Positions 1 to 5,026 of a stretch of DNA of 5,938 nt are shown here, one piece after another. Both the position numbers and the translations under genes were made by a program. The notes beneath the pieces were generated by a model. It was not told where the DNA came from, did not search any database, and saw only the letters and a list, made by a program, of their open reading frames with translations. Numbering within the stretch: position 1 is the first letter of the stretch; each line of letters begins with the position of its first letter. Source of the stretch: Nitrospiraceae bacterium (lineage in GTDB: Bacteria > Nitrospirota > Nitrospiria > Nitrospirales > Nitrospiraceae); the NCBI GenBank assembly GCA_011391455.1, contig JAABQN010000132.1:1-5938 (forward strand), read 5' to 3'.

Positions 1-31
1 GATCGGCAGGAATATGTCGGAGTCGTGTGGT

Positions 32-655
32 TCAGCGAGGAGCTGACGGCGTCTTTGGCTTCCACTCCTGCGCCAGCTTTTGTGCCTCGGCAATCTGGGC
101 AGGGGTCAACTGGTTGGCGAGCGAATCACGAAGTAGGGTCGCTGGTTTATCCCCGTTCGTTGCCGCCAGACTGTACCACTTATACGCCTGGACGATATTC
201 TTCGGCACACCCTGGCCCTCATCGTACATGACGGCCATTTTCGTTTGAGCGAGCGCCTCTCCTTGGTCTGCGGCCAAACGGAACCATCGCAGGGCCTGCT
301 GATAGTCTTTAGGGACTCCCTCTCCGTTAAAATACAACGTCCCTAGATTGAACTGCGCCTTGGCCTGTCCCTGTGCCGCCGCTTTGGCATACCACTGCCG
401 CGCTTGGACATCGTCCTGCGGCACGCCTCGGCCTTTGCGATACAGCACGCCGAGGTTGTACTGCGCGAGGGCATCTCCCTGCTCGGCGAGTAGACGCCAC
501 TCACGCAAGGCTGTGGTGTAGTCTCCACGGTTATTGGCATCCATGCCAGCCTGAAAGTCGGCCCATGCCGGCACGACGAGACAGATGATCGACAGCACAA
601 AGGCGACGGGAAGTCGGTGTGCTATCGACGAAAGGGGACGAATCTTGAAGGGCAT
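32..655 (-). CDS. Secreted Sel1-like repeat protein
   Basis: The predicted protein has 207 residues. Residues 1-32 look like a Sec signal peptide: basic start, hydrophobic core around 17-29, and cleavage after PAWA at 32. Residues 33-60 form a helical hairpin with TPR-like spacing. Three consecutive 36-residue Sel1 repeats follow at 61-96, 97-132 and 133-168, each with the A-Q-x-x-L/M-G/A-x-x-Y pattern, a G-x-G-V-P turn and an A-x-x-W-Y/F helix. The C-terminal tail is basic and proline-rich. Sel1 repeats build solenoid scaffolds for protein-protein contacts, so a periplasmic adaptor role is inferred; the partner is unknown. I chose the ATG at 655 because GGTGAGG lies about eight bases upstream and the signal peptide then starts correctly. 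A TTG at 709 would add 18 residues ahead of the signal peptide and is unlikely. The gene stands alone in this window, and what follows it lies outside. Confidence 0.9.
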   Translation of the reverse strand: MPFKIRPLSSIAHRLPVAFVLSIICLVVPAWADFQAGMDANNRGDYTTALREWRLLAEQGDALAQYNLGVLYRKGRGVPQDDVQARQWYAKAAAQGQAKAQFNLGTLYFNGEGVPKDYQQALRWFRLAADQGEALAQTKMAVMYDEGQGVPKNIVQAYKWYSLAATNGDKPATLLRDSLANQLTPAQIAEAQKLAQEWKPKTPSAPR

Positions 656-745
656 AGGAGGGGCCTCACCAGGAGGGCATATTGTAGAGAGAAGCGAGGG
701 ACGGCGCAAGGATCACAGGTGAGGCTCAGGCCGATACTAAGGCCT

Positions 746-760
746 CTGACAAAATGTCAG
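746..760. repeat. Perfect 6-bp inverted repeat, possible operator
   Basis: CTGACA and TGTCAG flank a three-base AAA centre. The element lies in the divergent intergenic region, about 90 bases from both the Sel1 gene start on the minus strand and the small ORF start on the plus strand. On the minus strand its outer half, CTGACA, is one base off the -35 consensus TTGACA, with a TAGTAT 15 bases further on; that spacing is short. It has no following T-run, so an operator is more likely than a terminator. The function is unproven. Confidence 0.3.
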
Positions 761-787
761 GTTAAACCATAGGTGCGCCTTATCCTC

Positions 788-815
788 TTGTTTGGCACTA
801 GGTAATTAATATTAT
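788..815 (+). promoter_or_regulatory. Probable sigma-70-type promoter for the interrupted small gene
   Basis: TTGTTT at 788-793 and TATTAT at 810-815 are separated by 16 bases. An alternative pairing is TTGGCA at 792-797 with TATAGT at 813-818, spacer 15. The AT-rich stretch stands out from its surroundings. It is followed by a strong purine-rich ribosome binding site, GAGGAGGG at 831-838, and ATG at 847, nine bases after the GGAGG core. The ordered promoter, binding site and start codon suggest the ORF at 847 was, or is, expressed. Confidence 0.5.
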
Positions 816-846
816 AGTGCGACCCCTCAAGAGGAGGGCTATCAAC

Positions 847-1050
847 ATGGACAAGTGGAAAGCTATCCAAGTCGGCGGTGCCACCGTTTTGGTGTGAGCA
901 ATCAGTTCCCACGCCTTGAAAGATCCCGGCACCGATGAGTCACACAGTCACAAAGAATCACAAAATGGGACGGGATGCCGTCGAGATGGCTGTGAACACT
1001 GGGCCCTCTTCAGGTCCACCACCCATAGGCCACCGCGAGATCCTCAATAG
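847..1050 (+). pseudogene. Small secreted protein gene interrupted by TGA at codon 17
   Basis: An ATG with an excellent ribosome binding site and an upstream promoter starts the peptide MDKWKAIQVGGATVLV, which ends at TGA (895-897). Read through in the same frame, the sequence continues AISSHALKDPGTDESHSHKE and stays open to TAG at 1048-1050. The joined N-terminus, charged start then hydrophobic core then SSHA, looks like a signal peptide cut by the stop. One base change (TGG to TGA) would explain it. The frame becomes cysteine/arginine-rich after about codon 40 and looks less natural there, so a further frameshift is possible. I recognise no family. The alternatives are a genuine 16-residue peptide or a UGA recoding event; I see no obvious SECIS-like hairpin just after the TGA. 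Decay by nonsense mutation is the simplest reading. Confidence 0.45.
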
Positions 1051-1087
1051 GATTCTGGCCTCATGGTATGTCGCTCCTCCCTTCGAT

Positions 1088-1190
1088 AATACGGAGATCA
1101 TGAGGCGGCACCGGCTTGTTGTGCAGGGATGAGGCTGCGTAAGACTTCGATGGTGTCGCCGTCGAGGACGGAGAGAATGGGGCGGTCAGC
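1088..1190 (-). pseudogene. Remnant of a thermonuclease (SNase) domain
   Basis: Read on the minus strand, 1181-1143 encodes PILSVLDGDTIEV. The V-x-DGDT-I-x-V core is the N-terminal signature of staphylococcal-nuclease-like domains; the first Asp is the calcium-binding residue in that family. The frame then runs into unrelated sequence and stops at 1098. Shifted by one frame, 1126-1088 encodes LHNKPVPPHDLRI, which resembles the family's next segment (a short linker, then R-I-R-L), although the arginine of the active site and the following D-x-P-E are not found. There is no upstream start codon: the frame is closed by a stop near 1236. This looks like a frameshifted scrap of a nuclease gene. 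The match is short, so chance cannot be excluded. Confidence 0.4.
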
Positions 1191-1310
1191 TAGACTGCCA
1201 GACTCACTGACCGAATCGCTCCTTCGGCACCAATTACTTCAGGCAGACATTCCAGTAGGTTGTGTGACCCGCAAACCAGCCTCTAACGACTCTGACCTGA
1301 CAAGGGCGGC

Positions 1311-1388
1311 TCAAACAGCGGTTCCATCGCATTCACCGCGATACCAGTACCACCCTGTCTTCGTCGGCTTCTTGGTCGTCCAGATCAT
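1311..1388 (-). CDS. Very short ORF or truncated gene, 25 residues, tryptophan/tyrosine-rich
   Basis: The ATG at 1388 follows GGGGAGG, with a seven-base gap to the start codon, on the minus strand. It encodes MIWTTKKPTKTGWYWYRGEC followed by DGTAV and TGA. The K-P-T-K-x-G-W-Y-W-Y-R arrangement resembles the start of small bacterial and phage proteins that open with a PGWYWWR-type segment, but those are longer. Here the frame ends at 25 codons, and in-phase homologous sequence cannot be picked out with confidence afterwards. It is either a truncated member of such a group or a chance ORF. It is downstream of, and on the same strand as, umuC. Confidence 0.3.
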   Translation of the reverse strand: MIWTTKKPTKTGWYWYRGECDGTAV

Positions 1389-1488
1389 TCCTCCGCCTCC
1401 CCGCCCAGGTCAATGAGGGTTTATCCGCAAACGTTCTGTCACTGGTTATTTGCTCTTCGTGAGGATCCTCTTCCGCTCTAATTCCTGA

Positions 1489-2760
1489 TTACTTCGCCTG
1501 AACAAGTGGCAATTCATCCCAGTGTGTAGTGTAAGCTGGGGAACGTCGATGAAAATGCGTCTTCCATTCTCTCGTGAGACCACTAGAGGCGTAGTGCAGT
1601 GTTCCCCCTCCCCACCGATCATTGACAGCATCGAGGGCGGACATCAGCCGCTTCGACTTCCCACGGTCTTGATAATCGAAGAGATCGGCCTGTGTCTGAC
1701 TGGCAGGGACCAAGCCCGTGAGCAGCACACCCGCTTTCTTGTAGAGATACCCGTCTCGATAGATGGCTCGGATTCCCTGAAGTGCGGACTTGATGAGGTC
1801 TGCGGTGCTGTCCGTCACAATCGGTAGCTTCAGCGTCAGCGCGTTACTGTACTGCGGTCCTTCTTTGAATTCGTTGGTTGTCAGACATACCGTCAACACG
1901 GTTGCGGCGAGTCGTTCGCGCCTCAACTTCTCAGCCACCCGTGAGGCATAGACCGAGACCGCCTCTTCCATTTCTGCCAGAGTATGGATGAGCGTCCCAA
2001 AAGCGCGTGAGCAGGAGAGGGATTGCTTAGGTGCAGGACACTGTTCAAAGTCCAAGCAGGATACTCCTCGTAACTCCATCACCAGACGAAGGCCTACGAT
2101 TCCCATGCGCTTTCGTATCCACTGGTCATCGACCCCTCGTAACTGTAGGGCAGTGGTGATGCCCTGCTGATTCAGGAGACGGGCATGGTTCCGCCCGATC
2201 CCCCACACATCCTCAACAGCGACCCTGCCCAACACCGTCTCTAGATCTGAACAGCCGAGCAGGTCAAACACTCCCCCAAGATCCGGTGTCCGCTTCGCGA
2301 TCCGGTTGGCGATCTTGGCAAGGGTCTTTGTTTTTGCAATGCCAACGGACACAGGAATGCCTGTCCATTGCTTCACTGTGCGGCGAATCTGTCGCCCGTG
2401 CTCGGTGAGATCCCGCTGTGCAAACCCCACCAGACTCAAGAAGGCCTCGTCAATCGAATAGATTTCGAGATCGGGGCAGAACTGCTCAAGCGTCTCCATG
2501 ACGCGCTGCGACATATCGCCATAGAGCGTGTAGTTACTGGACAATACCTGCACCCGATGAGTGCGGAGCAACGGACGAATCTGAAACTCCGGCACACCCA
2601 TCCCGATGCCGAGTCCTTTTGCTTCATTGGAGCGAGCGACCACGCAGCCGTCATTATTGGACAGCACCACGATCGGCTTCCCTCCCAACATTGGGTTAAA
2701 CACCCGCTCGCAGGAGGCGTAGAAATTATTGCAATCGACCAGAGCGAAGATGGGAGGCAT
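1489..2760 (-). CDS. umuC: UmuC, catalytic subunit of DNA polymerase V
   Basis: This 423-residue Y-family translesion polymerase is almost exactly the length of E. coli UmuC (422). With UmuD' and RecA/ssDNA it copies damaged templates at the cost of mutations. Visible marks are the metal-binding Asp9 in LVDCNNFYAS, the fingers segment SNNDGCVVARSNEAKGLG at 34-51, and the catalytic Asp104-Glu105 in YSIDEAFL. The palm segment PVSVGIAKTKTLAKIANR lies at 136-153, the helix-hairpin-helix VWGIG at 185-189, and the little-finger domain at about 245-350. A beta-clamp motif, QADLF, sits at 357-361, the same position as QLNLF in E. coli. The C-terminal UmuC extension ends in SPAYTTHWDELPLV. I chose ATG 2760 because longer starts add 15 unrelated residues. 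It lies eight bases after the umuD stop, with only a weak ribosome binding site, so translation is probably coupled to umuD. It appears intact. Confidence 0.97.
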   Translation of the reverse strand: MPPIFALVDCNNFYASCERVFNPMLGGKPIVVLSNNDGCVVARSNEAKGLGIGMGVPEFQIRPLLRTHRVQVLSSNYTLYGDMSQRVMETLEQFCPDLEIYSIDEAFLSLVGFAQRDLTEHGRQIRRTVKQWTGIPVSVGIAKTKTLAKIANRIAKRTPDLGGVFDLLGCSDLETVLGRVAVEDVWGIGRNHARLLNQQGITTALQLRGVDDQWIRKRMGIVGLRLVMELRGVSCLDFEQCPAPKQSLSCSRAFGTLIHTLAEMEEAVSVYASRVAEKLRRERLAATVLTVCLTTNEFKEGPQYSNALTLKLPIVTDSTADLIKSALQGIRAIYRDGYLYKKAGVLLTGLVPASQTQADLFDYQDRGKSKRLMSALDAVNDRWGGGTLHYASSGLTREWKTHFHRRSPAYTTHWDELPLVQAK

Positions 2761-2768
2761 GGGACTAC

Positions 2769-3194
2769 TCAGAGCGCGTGAATGACGTTGGTGACGACTC
2801 CCCAAATCTCGAACGACTGTTGAGCCTGAATCTCAATCGGCTGGTAGTCCTTGTTGGCGGGGAGGAGGCGCAGGGCTTTGTCTCGCATATAGAGTCGCTT
2901 GACGGTCAGTTCTCCATCAAGCGCGGCCACGACGACGTTTCCATCAACGGCCTCAAGCGAGCGATCCACAATGAGCAAGTCCCCTGAATGAATCCCCGCT
3001 CCGGTCATTGAGTCGCCGGACACTCGCACAAAGAACGTGGCAGCGGGATGTTTAATCAAGTGCCGGTTGAGATCAAGCTTGCCTTCGATGTAGTCGTCAG
3101 CGGGAGAAGGGAACCCTGCGGGGAGTCGCCCAAGAAAGACGGGCAAGGCATATCGAGTGGAGAGATCAGGCGCGTAGACAGCGTCGACGTTCAT
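2769..3194 (-). CDS. umuD: UmuD, self-cleaving subunit of DNA polymerase V
   Basis: The 141-residue product is close to E. coli UmuD (139). RecA nucleoprotein filaments trigger it to cut itself, and the shortened UmuD' dimer joins UmuC to form polymerase V. The cleavage site is Ala26-Gly27 within LPAGFPSP (Cys24-Gly25 in E. coli). The serine-lysine dyad is Ser62 in SGDSM and Lys99 in LTVKR, matching Ser60 and Lys97. The rest follows the LexA/S24 peptidase fold, including GDLLIVD at 71-77 and the C-terminal GVVTNVIHAL. I chose ATG 3194 because it gives the family length. An in-frame ATG at 3326 would add 44 residues without similarity to the family. The nearest ribosome binding site, AGGGAG at 3207-3212, is 12 bases from the start and therefore poor. 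SOS control is expected from the family, but no canonical LexA box (CTGT-N8-ACAG or GAAC-N4-GTTC) was found upstream. Confidence 0.96.
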   Translation of the reverse strand: MNVDAVYAPDLSTRYALPVFLGRLPAGFPSPADDYIEGKLDLNRHLIKHPAATFFVRVSGDSMTGAGIHSGDLLIVDRSLEAVDGNVVVAALDGELTVKRLYMRDKALRLLPANKDYQPIEIQAQQSFEIWGVVTNVIHAL

Positions 3195-3200
3195 GGCGGT

Positions 3201-3230
3201 AGTGTACTCCCTACATCGAGACCGGCTCAA
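3201..3230 (-). promoter_or_regulatory. Probable umuDC promoter, predicted leaderless
   Basis: On the minus strand TTGAGC (3230-3225) and TACACT (3206-3201) are 18 bases apart, a reasonable sigma-70 pair. The -10 ends only six bases before the umuD ATG, so transcription should begin at or next to the start codon. An imperfect operator-like repeat, GTAG-N8-CTAC (3199-3214), covers the -10. The marR-like gene at the right end of the window has the same kind of promoter (TTGACG-N18-TACACT). Confidence 0.45.
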
Positions 3231-3315
3231 GGGACTGTGAAGCATCATGATGGGGGGCAACCGACGAGGGACGATGGTGCGATGGTAGAAAGATGGACAG
3301 TTGCGAGGGTGAAAG

Positions 3316-3367
3316 AGTGTAGCCATGAAACCTCCATTTGGTATAGCTCGGTGGACTGCGCTACACT
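3316..3367. repeat. 8-bp inverted repeat upstream of umuD
   Basis: AGTGTAGC at 3316-3323 and GCTACACT at 3360-3367 are exact reverse complements, 36 bases apart. They lie between the tRNA gene and umuD and flank a possible alternative start region (a GGAGG at 3331-3335 on the minus strand and ATG at 3326). The spacing is too wide for a simple hairpin. A looped or paired operator is possible, but chance is not excluded. Confidence 0.25.
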
Positions 3368-3424
3368 TTCCTGGAGGGCCTGAACGCTGAAACGACTAGA
3401 GCAGAGAGGCGGTTAGCGCTTCGC

Positions 3425-3502
3425 TGGTGTCCCCAACGGGATTTGAACCCGTGTTACTGCCTTGAAAGGGCAATGTCCTAGGCCAGGCTAGACGATGGGG
3501 AC
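3425..3502 (-). tRNA. tRNA-Glu (anticodon UUC)
   Basis: The acceptor arm is GTCCCCA at the 5' end (3502-3496) paired with TGGGGAC near the 3' end. It is followed by discriminator A (3428) and an encoded CCA (3427-3425). The anticodon arm is TTGCC-CTTTCAA-GGCAG, giving anticodon TTC for glutamate. The T arm is ACGGG-TTCAAAT-CCCGT. The D arm contains GTCT and AGGAC. The gene is 75 nucleotides without CCA, 78 with it. It is transcribed in the same direction as umuDC and ends about 230 bases before umuD. I found no second copy of its 3' end in the window that would mark an integrated element. Confidence 0.97.
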
Positions 3503-3627
3503 GAAACAGAGATGCAAAAATGAGTGGGACTCTTACCATACTTCAGACTCATGTGTCACTAGAGGAGGCAGCAGACTTCACGAAGCCTGGTCGCGTTTTC
3601 GTTCCAAATTCGGTAGGATAAACGGTA

Positions 3628-3640
3628 CCAAGCGGCTTGG
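3628..3640 (+). repeat. Small hairpin in the leader of the lipoprotein operon
   Basis: CCAAG-CGG-CTTGG can form a five-base-pair stem with a three-base loop, about 35 bases ahead of the first lipoprotein start. It could affect messenger stability, but it is short and may be chance. The 170 bases from the tRNA to the first lipoprotein gene hold nothing else I can assign. A TAGGAT at 3613-3618 could be a -10 but lacks a good -35. Confidence 0.2.
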
Positions 3641-3675
3641 AGCCTCATCAGTTAAGAACCCAAGGAGCACGACTC

Positions 3676-4161
3676 ATGACAAGACCCCGATTCGCATCGT
3701 ACAGATCGCTGGTACTCGTCGCCTGTTGCCTGATAGAAGCCGGTTGTGCCCACGATAGCTACCAAGAACGAGCGAACCTGATTAAGAATCATGCCGACGC
3801 GTTCTATGACAGTCTGAAAGCCAACCGAGTGGAATCTGCGATCCGGGACAATGAGCAGATTGAAGCGATGGCGAGCCAGATGGGAGACACCGTCAGGAAG
3901 CGGGCCGGACAACAAGGCTCCACATCGGTCGAACGGGAGTTTGCCCTGATGACCACTGCCAACGAAGCCGCAGCCACAAACTGGCTCGCACTGGGCCAAT
4001 ACTTCACCATCAAGCGCCAATACCTCCAAGCCCGTGCCACCTATCGACGCGTGATCGATACCTACACGAATCCCACAGACAAGCCATACCGAGAACAGGC
4101 CCAGCGCGCCTTGAAGGATTTGGATATGCTGAATCCACCCACAACAACAACGAATCCGTGA
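3676..4161 (+). CDS. Putative lipoprotein with a TPR motif
   Basis: The predicted protein has 161 residues. A basic start (RPRFASYR) and a hydrophobic segment (11-20) lead to Cys24 in LIEAGC, a probable lipid-attachment cysteine; Glu at -3 is unusual for a lipobox, so lipidation is likely but not certain. Residues 30-95 are mostly charged helix. Residues 102-133 fit one TPR unit: W103, L106-G107, Y109, Y116, A119, Y123, I127 and P133. TPR units bind other proteins, so a scaffold or assembly role in the envelope is inferred. The tail is PPTTTTNP. I chose ATG 3676 because AAGGAG lies eight to nine bases upstream; ATG 3637 would put 13 residues before the signal peptide. Its stop overlaps the next gene's start. 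I do not recognise a specific family. Confidence 0.8.
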   Translation: MTRPRFASYRSLVLVACCLIEAGCAHDSYQERANLIKNHADAFYDSLKANRVESAIRDNEQIEAMASQMGDTVRKRAGQQGSTSVEREFALMTTANEAAATNWLALGQYFTIKRQYLQARATYRRVIDTYTNPTDKPYREQAQRALKDLDMLNPPTTTTNP

Positions 4162-4706
4162 ACGCCGACCGTCCCCTGCGCCAATTCTCTCGAATACTTC
4201 TCGGCGGGCTCCTGTTATTCAGCTGGGGATGCGTCCACCGAATTCACGTCGCCCCTGCACCCCCGGCTGTTTCGTCCGTCGCCATCGCGCACTCGCTACA
4301 AGTCATTGTGCCCTTTCTCGCAGTGGAAGGAGCCGATCACATGCCGGGCATCCCTTTGCTCGACTGGCCGGTACAGGACCTTCGAACCGCCGCGATAAAT
4401 TACATTCAATCGCATCAGTCATTTGCCTCGGTAAGTGATACCCCAGCCAATCTTACCTTGACCATCAAGGCCTGGCTGACAATGCGATCTCACGATAAAT
4501 ACCACTACCGTGTACGCCTTGAATCAGTCTTAGGCTCTTCGGAGAAGCCAACGATCAAGTCTTATCTGGTGGAAAAAGAAACGGCAGGGTCGAGCGTTCG
4601 ATGGGTCACGGCTTCCGATCAGACCCCAATTGCAGAAGCAGTCCAAGCCGCACTGGACGATCTACTCGCGCAAATCGAAGCCGATCATCTCTTGTATCGA
4701 AAATAA
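4158..4706 (+). CDS. Putative lipoprotein of unknown family
   Basis: The predicted protein has 182 residues and starts at GTG, sharing four bases (GTGA) with the stop of the upstream gene. No ribosome binding site precedes it, so translation probably relies on ribosomes finishing the first gene. Residues 1-24 form a signal peptide (basic RPLRQFSR, then hydrophobic ILLGGLLLF) ending at Cys25 in FSWGC. The Trp at -2 and Ser at -3 make a loose lipobox. A proline-rich linker (32-38) follows. The rest alternates helix and strand, including LTLTIKAWL and YRVRLESVL as likely adjacent strands and a C-terminal helix rich in Ala, Asp and Glu. Such small alpha/beta lipoproteins often help envelope machines assemble, but I cannot name a family or function. 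Its pairing with the TPR lipoprotein suggests a shared job. Confidence 0.75.
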   Translation: MNADRPLRQFSRILLGGLLLFSWGCVHRIHVAPAPPAVSSVAIAHSLQVIVPFLAVEGADHMPGIPLLDWPVQDLRTAAINYIQSHQSFASVSDTPANLTLTIKAWLTMRSHDKYHYRVRLESVLGSSEKPTIKSYLVEKETAGSSVRWVTASDQTPIAEAVQAALDDLLAQIEADHLLYRK

Positions 4707-4735
4707 CCGTTGAGGATGAAACGGGCTGAAGAGGG

Positions 4736-4960
4736 TCAAGACCGTCGATCGAAGAGGCGCACGGCAAGACATCCGGTCGCCACGCCGGTCGCAAACATCA
4801 CACCGACTATCCACACAGAAGCGAAGCTGATTTTCCTCGGTTCACGACGTCGAAGTTCCCGGCTCAGATTCGGCATATGAGATTCCGGCCCGAGCCATTC
4901 ATCCTCAGACGGACGGTTCGAGCCTTTCTTGAAGCGAATAGCTGTCATCTTTTCACTCAT
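4736..4960 (-). CDS. Small single-pass membrane protein
   Basis: The predicted protein has 74 residues. Residues 1-43 are charged and hydrophilic (ending LRRREPRK). Residues 44-67 form one hydrophobic helix, FASVWIVGVMFATGVATGCL, with small residues Gly53, Gly59 and Gly63 that could allow helix packing. A short basic tail, RLFDRRS, ends it. Basic residues just before the helix suggest a cytoplasmic N-terminus. The ATG at 4960 follows a G-rich run with several possible ribosome binding sites (GGGAGG, TAGGGG). The gene begins 66 bases after the stop of the MarR-family gene on the same strand, so the two may share a transcript. It converges with the lipoprotein gene, with 29 bases between the stops. 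I do not recognise a family; the clear membrane helix and start signal support a real gene. Confidence 0.6.
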   Translation of the reverse strand: MSEKMTAIRFKKGSNRPSEDEWLGPESHMPNLSRELRRREPRKISFASVWIVGVMFATGVATGCLAVRLFDRRS

Positions 4961-4964
4961 GATT

Positions 4965-4989
4965 CCCCTACCTCCCTACAACCCCGCCC
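4965..4989 (-). promoter_or_regulatory. G-quadruplex motif over the ribosome binding site of the small membrane protein
   Basis: On the minus strand, four G-tracts of 3, 4, 3 and 4 bases are separated by loops of 1, 5 and 5 bases (C, TTGTA and AGGTA). The last tract ends four bases before the ATG at 4960. This meets the usual definition of a four-tract quadruplex (tracts of at least three, loops of one to seven). All candidate ribosome binding sequences lie inside it, so folding in the transcript would hide them. It could alternatively be just an unusually G-rich binding site. Confidence 0.5.
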
Positions 4990-5026
4990 ATACCAATCCC
5001 ACCTCCGCGCCCTGAAACTATGCATC

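Larger units (their letters stand above)
1051..1488. other. Poorly coding stretch with gene remnants downstream of umuC
   Basis: This stretch of more than 400 bases holds no full-length gene I can support. On the minus strand, downstream of umuC, I see two short recognisable pieces: a 25-codon ORF at 1311-1388 and a thermonuclease-like scrap at 1088-1190. Plus-strand open frames at 935-1132 and 1129-1416 lack good ribosome binding sites and have low-complexity products with no motif. A 10-bp palindrome, GAGGATCCTC at 1461-1470, lies just after umuC but has no T-run and is not a convincing terminator. Confidence 0.5.

Noticed and set aside
656..709. TTG start at 709 for the Sel1-repeat protein
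   Set aside because: It would place 18 hydrophilic residues before the signal peptide; ATG 655 has a spaced GGTGAGG and a normal signal peptide.
895..960. Selenocysteine insertion at the TGA of the 847 ORF
   Set aside because: I could not see a stable hairpin with a suitable apical loop at the required distance after TGA, and the surrounding residues look like a signal peptide core where selenocysteine would be odd.
935..1416. Two plus-strand open frames (935-1132 and 1129-1416) joined by an ATGA overlap
   Set aside because: Neither has a convincing ribosome binding site, the products have no recognisable motif and odd composition, and the opposite strand carries the better protein-like signals. 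They remain possible but unsupported.
2368..2781. A 137-codon plus-strand open frame opposite umuC
   Set aside because: It lies antisense to the highly conserved N-terminal half of UmuC and is a shadow of its codon usage.
3195..3326. A longer UmuD starting at ATG 3326, which has a GGAGG four bases upstream
   Set aside because: The extra 44 residues do not resemble UmuD, and the 3194 start gives the family length and correct distance to the cleavage site. The good-looking binding site keeps a small doubt.
3425..3450. tRNA 3' end as an attachment site with a second copy
   Set aside because: I looked for the terminal T-arm and acceptor sequence elsewhere in the window and found none; there is no integrase either.
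4707..4724. CCGTT / AACGG hairpin between the convergent lipoprotein and membrane protein genes as a terminator
   Set aside because: The stem is only five pairs with an eight-base loop and no T-run on either strand.
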